Position numbers and translations under genes: made by a program. A stretch of DNA of 64,000 bases. Source: Helicoverpa zea. Lineage: Eukaryota > Arthropoda > Insecta > Lepidoptera > Noctuidae. Below the pieces are notes generated by a model. That model ran no database searches. It saw only the letters and a list, made by a program, of their open reading frames with translations, and had not been told where the DNA came from. Of this stretch, positions 13,201 through 25,200 are shown piece by piece. How positions within the stretch are numbered: the stretch's first letter is position 1; each line of letters starts with the position of its first letter. The stretch spans positions 5,514,120 through 5,578,119 of the forward strand of contig NC_061455.1 in the NCBI RefSeq assembly GCF_022581195.2, given 5' to 3'.

Positions 13201-16200
13201 CATATAATAATTATTATCTTAGTGACGCGCATTTTCACTCAGCTGCGTATTTAAAGGTATAAAATTACATAATTTACTTATCATTTGTGCATAAGTATAC
13301 CTACTTTAATATTTTAGCAAATATGCGAGTATTATTATACTGTATACCAAAAAATTAAGATTTTTTTAACTCAGCATTACATATGGCGCTGCTAATACAT
13401 AAAATACTGGAAAAAATATATATTTTTTTTAAGTCAAGACAGAATACCAGTATCTTTGTATGTTGTCTTACCAGTGGCGTTTACGACTAACACAGTGTTT
13501 AATACACCCAAATACCTAGTTATATTATACCTAGCTAGTATCAGTAGACGCGTATTTTTAACATAGCTACCTAAGTAGTTGCGTTTTAAAATAGCTCTGG
13601 GCGTTCAACCCAACGATGCGTCCACATAACTGCCTGTCAAATATTTTTATCACGTTCGGGCCGATACCAAGCGATAGACTGACGATTACTCATTATCATT
13701 AGTAAATTTATTTAAATCTTATATAAATAAATATTACGAGAAAACGTCACATGACAAATTCAGTAACATTTGCCAATTTCTTTTGTCTTTTTTTGGATAT
13801 TTTATTTAGAAGATTTATATAAAGAAATCAAACATGTTTTATATTACTTTTATTTTAATCATTGCTCTTATTTTCATGTGTATGAATAAAAATACTGGTT
13901 TAACCAATAGAAAAGAGGCACACCTTTTATTGCCAGATATCAGGTCATTGTAACCGTCCCAACCTGTTGAGTAAGATCTCTCAATATTGAAACCAGTTTA
14001 GTAACACCACCCATATTACTAATCAAATCTAATGTAAACACTATTCAAAAAGCACATGAGGTGATGTTTTTCTTCATATCTATTAATAAATGTAGACTAG
14101 GTTCGCGGCATAGCAACAGCCGCATGTATCGATCAAGGCTAGGCAACGTTAGTCCTGGTTATATTATCAATGGGTAATCATCCAATTCATATTTCTGCGC
14201 TTGAACCACCTTGTTGACTTTTGTAAACCTTTAGTATTTGTGAATTGAGAATTACACTCGAAAAATAATCAATATGGTAATAAATGTAACTACGTAATAG
14301 GTTCATACCTAATAACTCTCCTTTCTAATGGAATCTGACCCGAATATATGTACATGAGTAGTTCAGGTACATACTTATCTATATTGAAAATAAATATAAG
14401 TATCGTAGTAATATCAATTAGATAAGATTTATTTTGTGATAAACTACTCTAAGATAAAAAAAAAATGTTTCCACGCAATTTCCTTTCATACTATTATCAA
14501 ACCATTAAATGGGAAAAGTTACTTGCTTCACACCATAACAAATCGTAATAACCACGAAGTGGCCATGACCGCGGCCAAATGACGGTTGTAACTTTGTCAT
14601 TCTAGCCACAGAAGGAAAACAGCATTTAATAAAACTTAATTTACATAGACGCGTGAATTTATAATGTCATTGTAGTGTGGCTTCTCATGAATGTCTTAAG
14701 TTAGCATGAATTTCAGCACACATCTATAATAATGTAACAAGCAAGAAACATTTTTTGTTTGTTTGTAAAAGTCTCCGAAACTACAGAGCAGATTTGATTT
14801 TTTTTCAGTGTCAGAAAGCTACACTTTTCCCGACTAATATAAGTAACAGCAATATCAGTATATTTTATCCGGGTACGGCAGACGTTTCCCCTGAACCGGG
14901 TGAAATCTCTAGTATTAAATATAACGATACTAGGCCATAAGGACAGGACAAACATACAACTAAAATAGCTGTCGCAATTTGTTATAAATATAATCTTTGT
15001 TTTATCTTACGCCCTTGAGCGATTTGCTGTAATGATTTGGACAATGTAACATTGACCTGTACCTACTGACTGAGATTAACGTCATTAACCAAGTAACTTT
15101 ATTATAAAACTCGTTCAACTTACAATTAGCAAATTAAATTAAGTAAACATGAAAATAATTGAATGTCTAGTTTTGAAAATAGAATAATATTACATCGATA
15201 TCGATATTTTATTTACATTGAGCATGCATATTCCTACAATTAGTTTTGGGCATACAGAAAATTGTTAAGCATTATTTCACTTTGAAAAGCGCTACAAAAT
15301 TTATAACTATGCTAGTTGACCCTTGGATCCCTGATTTAGGCAATTTGATTTGATATACAACTGATTACTTAGAGCTAAAGAATTAATCAGACTACAAACC
15401 TCATGATAACAATATTTCAATGATTGGTGGCCGTGATTTTAATTTATACATATTCAAAAGATACAAAATACGTGGAAACAGTTATCTTTATGTAGCAAAA
15501 TATCATAATATTTGCTTTTATATTCGTCTGCTATAATTCAAAGTTATTCAAAATAACAAGCAAGCTGGAAATCACCTGATTTCTGGCTGGATTGGAAAAT
15601 GATTAGTATTTTGTTCTGCAACTAAGTATACAACTGTATAGCCGTAATCAATTGGAACTATATTTTTGGTAAAGCGTATTATTTTGTAAAACTTACCAAA
15701 TGTTAAACAACTTTTACACATGTTTTGAGGAGCGCTAAAGTCACAGATTACTAAATACTTACTAATAAAGTGAAGAAGTACCTACTTAATATTATAAGGA
15801 ACAGAACTTCCTACACACAAAGACTCATACGTAGAATTATCGACTATGTTTACTAATTGTGCCGACCCCATTATTATTGAATACAAACAGAACAACGGTT
15901 ACGCCAGCGAAACTAATGACTGTATTTAGTTCATTAACTCTTTTGATAGTAATTTTGTTGCGCCTACGTTTTATGCAATCGACTCTATAGTGAAGAGTGC
16001 TTAGATTCAAAATTCAACAACAAAAATCATTTTTATCAACATAAGTGGTCGCTTAGTGGTCGATTTTTTTTTATAAGTTTGATAACATTACAAAATTTCA
16101 CTGTTCCGCAATCCTGCTGCAGTGTTTCATGGTAAATCATGCCCTCAGAGTTATCAAGCGTACATATGTATGCTGAAGACAATACCAATAAACAGCAGAA

Positions 16201-19200
16201 GTTTATAAATATTTATAAAGATTTTTTATTAAACCAAATTAATGGCAACAATACGATTTTTACTATTCAATATTCACCGAGTAACACGCCAGCGACCACA
16301 AGCGACGATGATACTTCACAGTATTAGGCTGTTAACCTGTGAAATGCTACCCAGTTGTTTACACAAATGTTCCATCAATATATCCATTGAGTAGCTCATT
16401 GCACAACATGATCTCGTAGTAGGCGGGTTAAGCAAGAATTTTTATACTCTGATAACTAACACAGCGACGGCCGATAACCGGTAGTCATATTTTTACAGTT
16501 ATGTATTAGTTCCACTTTAAGCAATTAGTATTGACGCCTTAATACACGCTTTATTTATAAACAGAAATATCTTCCGTGTCACTGGGTATTCAATAGGTTC
16601 ATAGCGCCATGCGTGTTTTTAATTTATTTAAGTATATGAATGCAAGTATTTGTTACATTAAGTACAAGGTCTGCTAAAACCCAACAACCTACTAGCCTAA
16701 TTATTGCATTTATTTACTATTTACATTCAACGTTCAAATGCAGGCATCAAGCATTGCATTGTATATTGACTGTTATTCTGTTCTATATATCATAAGTATT
16801 AAATCAATAACTATTTAAAACAAATATTATGATCTTCTTCGTTCGTCATGAGCACGCTTCACTGATAAGAATATTGCGATTTAATATATCAAGGCAGCTT
16901 CAGATATTGAAATTAATTAGATTCATAAATTACTTAATCAAGATCACTTTTCTTCGGCACAAAAGGAAATCTCATGAAACAGGTCCGATTTAAAAAGATA
17001 TTTCAGCTTTAAATCGTCCATTTGAAGAGTTTAATAGGTACTTTTCACCTGAACTTGTTAAGTACTAATTCCAACGGGTGAAAGCTATGCGTAATACACT
17101 GAACTACTTGTGTAGAATATGCAGAGAAGTTCATATTATTCTATATTTCACCTACTTTTCTATTACGACTCATTTTCGATTAAATATATTATGTAAGTAA
17201 CCTAAAGTTACTGATAGAACGGTGTGACTAATACAATCAATACATCAATACAATTATTTGTGGTGTTAGGTATGTTTGAGAATCATTAGGCAAACGGTAC
17301 ATTTGTTTGTAGCTATCAAAAGCTTATTTACCTTTTATTTTATTGAAATATCCTTTTTCCTTATTCCTATCATCAAAACAAATTCATTTTACGACATGAT
17401 TACAATTTTCTAAATCTGCCTACTTCTCATATCTCACATCCGTAAAACTATAAATTCGATAAAGTTATACCAGTTTTTGAAACTTTTAGGTATAAATACG
17501 AAGTAACTAAAACTAGAAATATAGACTCACTAAAACATCTGGTATCAGGTGTATATATATTCTGGAAAAAACATATTTTAATTTGCAGGCAGACTTTATT
17601 TTTTCGCAAATATTTACGGCAACTAGAATAAAAACAAAGGTAATTTAAAAGGTTGTTCTTAATTATCCAGTAATGTGTCCTTCTTATCATTACACAGCAA
17701 CAGTGTTTAATTACCAGTGTTAATCATTTATCACTAAATTATGTAGATGTTCGTTATCTAATGCGTCAGAGTAGGCCCTCATAATGAATTGGCATCAATA
17801 AGCTCTTCTTTGTCCAAACTATCAAGAATTTCTCGTGACCTTATGATGGTAAAATTAATTATATAAATATATAACAGCAGATTTTTGGTTTTCATTAAAC
17901 TACTTTTGTATGCACTCCTTCTTTTCAAATATTTATTATTTCATCAATTGAACATGACCCCATCTTTTATAAATGACGTTTTTAGTCAATTATCTTTTTG
18001 GTCCAGTTGTATAAACAATATAAAAACAGTAGATACCTTATCAAAAGTAAACCTTATAAAGATACATATAACTTAGTCTAACTTTCATATATATTTTTTT
18101 AGCTTGGTGTAAAAACTGGCTGTATTATCTTCATTGTAAAGATAACAAAGGATTCGTCAGATTGCTTACTTTGCCTTTTTCTTTATAATTTATGGCAGGA
18201 TTAGTTCATGATTTATACGATAAAAATATTTCACTCTTTTTAATTCCAAAGATGGAACAAAAATTATATCTATCTTGAGTGAATATTTTGCTTCCAAAAT
18301 TAATGTATTTTTCTCCGTTTAATCACCTGAACCTCAAAACATGGCTTAATTAATTGAAATATAGTCAATTAAGTTTATAAATCTGGAATCTTAAAAGTAC
18401 ATGTCATTTTTATTGTGAGCTGGAATGTGGAAAAGTTATGTATGTAACTAAGCACATCACCGTTAATTAATTCTGTGTGAATAATATAAATACCTGTATA
18501 TTATTACAAATGTAAAGTTCATCTAAATGATTACCTGTAAAGAATGTTTACCCTTTTATTTGTTATGCCATTACGGTTTCCGGTAACTCTTTTTCTTTAT
18601 TGTTTATATGTAGTTAACTATCCGCTTTCGCTAGATATCCAAAGCAAATAATAATTCAAACAAAACCATCTCGGGCGGTTTTTCTATTATGACCAATTAT
18701 TTATTAAATCGGTTTTATACTTGGACAACTTTTATAAAAGGTCAGGCACGTATTAATGTCGTTGACTGGTAAACATTTAATGGCACCATTCACGAAAGTC
18801 GGTTACATAAAATGTTGTTTATAATAGCTAGGAATTATTCTACACATAGCTTTTTAGAAAAAGCATGGTATCTTCTACATTCAGGTACTTTAACTACAAT
18901 CATACTAAATAGTTAGGAAAATAACAATATTTTCTCTAAGTAAACAATTAATCTGTCTCACTTCATAAATATAACAACGTATAAATAAGCATTACTTTAA
19001 AACAAATACACAGGTAAATACCAATAAGACATTCTTCACATACTTACACAAAGGAAACGAATCTACGGGGACAATTAATGGATACTTCCTCATGCTCCAA
19101 ATTGTTACATTGAGCGGTGACTCAAAGCGTAGGAGATGACAAGCCACCGCGTGTACTTACGACCAAATAACGTTGTTACTTACAACATGGCACTTAGCTT

Positions 19201-22200
19201 ATTGAGGATGTCACTTTATACATACTTCCTTCAGGCCCTAAGACAGGAGAAATGGCAATGTTTTACCCATTTTTAGTTTAAAACCGAATGAAATGCCTGG
19301 GACGTTTGGCTCTCTCTCCAACTAAATGATAAATCGCCTGAAACTTCATCAGTTTTCTCCATTCATTTATTATCTACTAGTTGAAACAGCTAAGGCTAGT
19401 GGCAATTTCCCACTGACTCATTTTGCATTAGCAACTCTACATACTTCTCTATAAAACTCTTACTTTGATCCTATCGCTGTAATAAGATTAAATAAAATCC
19501 TTCCACCTGCCTGATAGAATATAAAGCCCAAATCTATAGATAGGTGCGTAGGTAACAATAGATAAAATATTTCCAAGTCTGTCGTACGATAAAACAATTG
19601 GTAAACTGATTAATCGGTACCACGTATGTTCATAGGTTAACCGTTGAAGGTAGATACGTATGTTGCAGGGTCGATGAGACCTTACCCAACTGTTAAAAAA
19701 GATAAATTGATTAGATTAGACTATCACTAACAACGTAAATCATGATTCATGGTCTATATTGGTCTGTTGCTGTTGATGAATTTTGATAACCAGCTGTAAA
19801 TGATAAAAATCTTAATCACAAAAACTTGTCTTGAAAAAGTTAAGCCTCCAACCGGTTTGACCCCACAGAGTGTTTAAAGACATACAACTTTAATATCTTA
19901 ATTAAATTAGGTATTTTATCTTTTAAAATGTAACCCATCACAAAATAAAGAGTTTTTAATAATTTATTTATTCATTTTTATCAAAATAATATAATTATCC
20001 AGTAGTAAATATATGAAGTTATATCTAAGTGCTCTTTGTTAAGTTGAACAAGTCAGAATTAAAAATATTTTTTTTTTAACTTCGAGACTTGACGCGACGT
20101 ATTAAACTTCCTTTTGTGTAATTTCCATATTATTTCCATTTCAGAAAACCGACAAGTGGCAATATCTACGTCAATGGACGCGTGCGCAATGAGAAAATGT
20201 TCAGAAGACGATCATGTTACATTTTACAAGACGACAGGGTGCAAGACATGCTCACAATTCAAGAATCACTTCACATAGCCGCTGATCTCAAATTAGGAAA
20301 TCATATTAGTAAACAACAAAAAAAACGACGGGTAAGTTTTCCTAATACTAATACTTACATCCTACTAATATTATACACTTTGAATGTAATGTAATGTGTG
20401 TTTGTTCCTTCTTCATGCAAAAACTATCGCAAGGATTTTGATTAAACTTTTCTGTGATACTTGCCTTATATATCAGAATAACATATAGGCTGCTTTTATC
20501 TCGATTTGGGAAGAAGTTCTCCCGAGAAGCGGGTGAAACTACTGGCAGAAGGTAATAATTACTACAATGGATATGTTTTTAGTTTTATCTAAATTAATTC
20601 AATCACGCTTCCTATCTTTAAAGGTCGAATAGAAAATTTTCGACTTCAACATATCAGCTGTGAATGTTAGCAGCTAAGCAATTACAAGGACCACGCTGTT
20701 ACAACATACAAAACACACAAAACGGAATTTGACAATATAAAAATAAACTAATCTTTGTTTCTCAAATTATTAAAAAGAAGTGTTCCTTTAAGGAACGATA
20801 AACGTTTTCCTACATTTTGCTCTCTCCCATGATACGATTGTCGTTGCACAATGCAATCCAGTCCCCAATTGGTTTCAAGATAAAGATACAAAAAAGTGAG
20901 ACCATTTTTAACAACTTTGATACTGTTAATTTATCTTTATAAGAAGCCGATAGCGATAGCTTTCACAAAAATCTGTTCGGCACTGGTTGGATCAACTGAC
21001 GATAATTACATTGTCTACATCTAAGATTCTGATTTATTTACGATAAGGCCACGTTTTTGATACCACCTACCAATACAATACAAGATTCAAACATGTCTGA
21101 AAATTCTCTCCTTTGCCTTATATTATTATGTAGGTATTTTAAAGAAAAATATGTACTTCTCCCTTGAATATCCTTAACAATGATTGGCTAATAAATAAAT
21201 ATTAAAGCTAATGATGTTTTCTTTCCAGGTAGAAGAAATAATCACATCTCTTGGTTTAAGTGCAGCACGACACACGAGAGCTGGCAATTTGTCTGGTGGC
21301 CAGAAGAAAAGGCTAGCTATAGGTCTAGAATTAATCAGTGACCCTCCGGTCATGTTTTTAGATGAACCTACCAGGTAAACATGTAGTCTACATTAAAAAC
21401 ATAGAACACTAAATAGTACCTATAAAACCTTGTTAATCTGGTACTGATAAAATTCAGGTGGTCTTTCTTTTACGTTCGCCTTGATAACGAATAAAACTCA
21501 CCCACTACTTCCTTTTTAAAAGGTAATAGGTGACTAAGGAGTGTAACGGGTTATGAAATATAAAAATTAGCCCACGCAACTCATATAACTCGAAAATATT
21601 GGTGAAATCTTGTTTAAGACTACGGGGGCAGTTTGGCTCTAATTAATTGCAATAAAGTTATTTTTATGATTGATGAACAACCAACAATAGGACGGCATCC
21701 TGTCACTATTTATAACTGACTGCTATCAACTACTGAACAACACGTTACAGTCGCATGAAATATCTGAAAGTGCCACTCGCATACTACAACATCGTTATCA
21801 ACAACAAATCAGAAGGATTAGTCGAGGAATTAAATATTCTAGATATGAGCACATGCTTTTTAGATACTGTATTTAATTAAAAATTTTATATAGAGCTCGG
21901 TGCTGGTTCAGTATCTCGATGTAAATAAGTATGATGTACAATGACTCAGCTTACAGTTCAGTAGCTATCAACTTTGTGCGAGCTCAATTGTTGTAAATTG
22001 TATTAAATTCAATGAACCCTGAATGAAAACAATGAACACTGGCATTTCATATTTTATTGTTAGTCTAAGTGTTTAATTTAGTTTAGATAAAACACATACA
22101 TTTAGACACAAAATTGACGTAGCTGCGTGTCTTTCCGAAAACAATAAAGTCTAAAATACATTCCTAATTATATAACCTCATGTTTCCGTGCCAGAAGTAT

Positions 22201-25200
22201 TTATCTGTCGATATTTGCACGATAACATATCTAGATAATGAGGTGACACTAAAACATTGTAATTTAATCCATTATACGGCATTTATATGTATTATATCTA
22301 AATCATATCTGTTGATAATTACAATGTAAGGTTTGCCAAATCCGGTAAACACAAGTCACTTAATTTCTTTTGATTGTGGCTTATTGGAGGAAAATGTCCA
22401 TAAATTGGGTGTTTAACACTATTTTAACTTTTAGGTAAACTCATTGCTTAGGCATTCTTAAGTCCATTTTGTAAATGAAGATCTCAGAATATAATTTTCT
22501 TCCAAATCAAGACAAGCCGATTCCCAATGTAATTGGCTTCAGATTCCAATGTAATATTATAATGAATGCACCTGATTAACTGTGACTTATTTGGGGCATT
22601 TGCCTACCTGACCTCATCAACACAGTTACCTCTTTATCCCTTGGTAATAAAAACTGGTAGTCAAAGTTTCCAAGTACCAACTATTAGTAACAACAGTCAA
22701 ATGTAACCGTTGTATACCACAAATGAAAAATCATCAAAATGAAAATGTACTGATGCGACAAAAAAAGTTCAAACATTTGAACGTAATTATATCTTCTTTC
22801 CAGTGGGCTGGATAGTTCAATATCGAAGCAAATAGTATATTTACTTCACCTTTTAGCGCGGCAAGGGCGGACGGTGGTGGTGACTATGCACCAGCCGTCC
22901 GCCGCACTCTTGCACATGGTGGACCGGCTGTATGCCGTGGTGGGGGGACGCTGCGCATACGTCGGGTCCGTGCCGCAACTCCTGCCGTATTTAGAGCAAA
23001 TGGACTTGATGTGCCCGCCTTACCACAACCCTGTTGATTTCTGTAAGTATTTCTACCGAACCTAATTCTAACTTCACATTTCACATAAAATGATGTGGAA
23101 CAGTTTTACGGATTTCCTCTTGCTAATAAATGCGATAGTAACTTCGTCTGTCTGCTGAGCTTTCACGACAGAACCATTGATTCGATAAATCTAGATTCGG
23201 GAAGTAGTTCCTTCGGGCTTTGTTGAAACCGTGGGTCACAGCCAGTTTGAAGTAGGTAATTCTAACTTCAAACATTTGGTTATCAACATTTTTGATATAA
23301 CATCCTCCGAGCCTTTTTCCCAATCATGTTGGGGTCGGCTTCCAGTCTATCCGGATTCAGCTGAGTACCAGTGCTTTACAAGAAGCGACTGCCTATCTGA
23401 CATTTTTGATATAACGATGACGATCAATTTGTTCGTAATAGTTCCTGCTTTGAAACCGGTCACATGTTTGAGCTGTGCATTCTATAAATGTAATAAATGA
23501 CTTATTTTGAAAATTAAACATCTTACAATTTTAGCTGCATAGTACTTATAATGTAAATGATTAATTAAAAGTCTGCAAGGAAACTATTAAGTGGTTTCAT
23601 TTTTATATTTAACAACGTACTCGGGTTTATTTTGCATAATTTAATTTTCTGATACTTTAACAGTTATCCACATACAAATCATTTTACCTTTTACTCCTTT
23701 TAACGCCAAATCCGTAGACACTGAAAAACTTAGAAACGAAGATTTCCTATTATTTAGCCATTTATTTCCAGTTTCAGTACCTATATAGTAAATCATTTTA
23801 CAACTTTTACAAAAAAAATTTCTATCTTTTCAGTAATCGAAATATGTGTGGATAATGCGAGCAAACTGGTCGAGAACTCGGAAAATGGAAAGAATAAAAG
23901 ATGGATCACAAACGTATCTCATGAGACTGATAGTAAAATAATAGGTACGTATTTCTTTATTAGAATAGTTAATTCAGTAGATATTACTGCTGTTAGTACT
24001 TCTATGATAATACATTACATGCAAGCCGTGTTGAATCCTTGAACTGACTAACACTCAGTTATCCGCTTTATAAATATTAATTAAGCTAATTAAAGTAAAC
24101 TTCTGCACACGTATGTATTTTCGTTTATTACTTAAAATACAGCTGTCATCATCATTCACATTTGAAGCAGCGGGTGTTTATTAAATAACTCTTTGCTCGT
24201 CATCTGTAGGGGTCGACAAACTAATCATAATAAGGAAAATATCATGCGTGTTTTTATCATCTGGTATTTTAACAGCTTCTGTACATTGACGATTGTCGTC
24301 AACATTCCTATCTATTTGTTGAAGCAATATATCTCAATTTGACTATCTATTATTTGAAGCAATGTATCTCAATTTGACTATCTATTAGTTGAAGTGCCTC
24401 AATTTAACTACATTTATAAGTCCACAAAATTAATTTTCTGTTTCTTTTTTCCTTCCAGAAAAATCTAATCTAAATGCCGCTGTGTATGAAGAGGTTTGTC
24501 TGACGACGCTACCTGCCCCAAAAGAGGACCCAACGAGTAAAATACTATTAGCACTTAAGAGTACCTACTCCACGTCACCATGGAAACAATTCATCACCCT
24601 CACTCGCAGATCACTACTGGTAAAATACTGTAATTTATTTTCGATACAATGTTTTTATTTAGTCTTACAAAAAAATCGAAATATAATCTCTGAATTCCAC
24701 CACACCAGATCCAAACATGTCATTAAGTTAAGAAAAAAACGAGCTTACGATTGAATGATTGCTCGAGTACTGTTAATGTAATTATTTGAAGTTCTTGCTT
24801 GGGTTACGATAATGTCTGTCATTTCATGTGAAAGCTCTGCCGTGAAATTAACGGGTAAGAACAGATCAGCTTGGAAGCATTTTATCAACTGATGTGCTAC
24901 AATTTGGAATGCAGTACCTAATAAACTCAAAATTCCTAATTAAATTATTTTTGAACTCTGCAAACTATTTAATACACCGTTTAAGGCCACTAAATTATTC
25001 TAATTATATAGCCCAATCCCCAGAAAATCCGTATCCGTAGACTCATAGAAGCAAACTTTCTTCTTTCTTTAATTCCATTTGTATGTTGTGGACAAAAGTT
25101 AAGTAAAAAACCATTGAGAGCCTTAATTATAATTTTGCAGTCATTATGGAGAAACCCATCGTTCACGTTAATGACGACGGGCATCCACTGCGCCATGGCG

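Larger units (their letters stand above)
8198..20144. other. Intron 2 of ABCG gene 1: contents
   Basis: About 11.9 kb, the longest intron of this gene. Recognised pieces are an imperfect palindrome at 8860-8906, a MITE at 10154-10299, a retroelement tail at 12232-12304 and a dispersed repeat at 14735-14900. The rest is AT-rich DNA in which I see no coding exon or RNA gene. Confidence 0.5.

Noticed and set aside
23848..24042. Separate small gene starting at the ATG at 23848
   Set aside because: This is the inside of ABCG gene 1 exon 6 with intron read-through.
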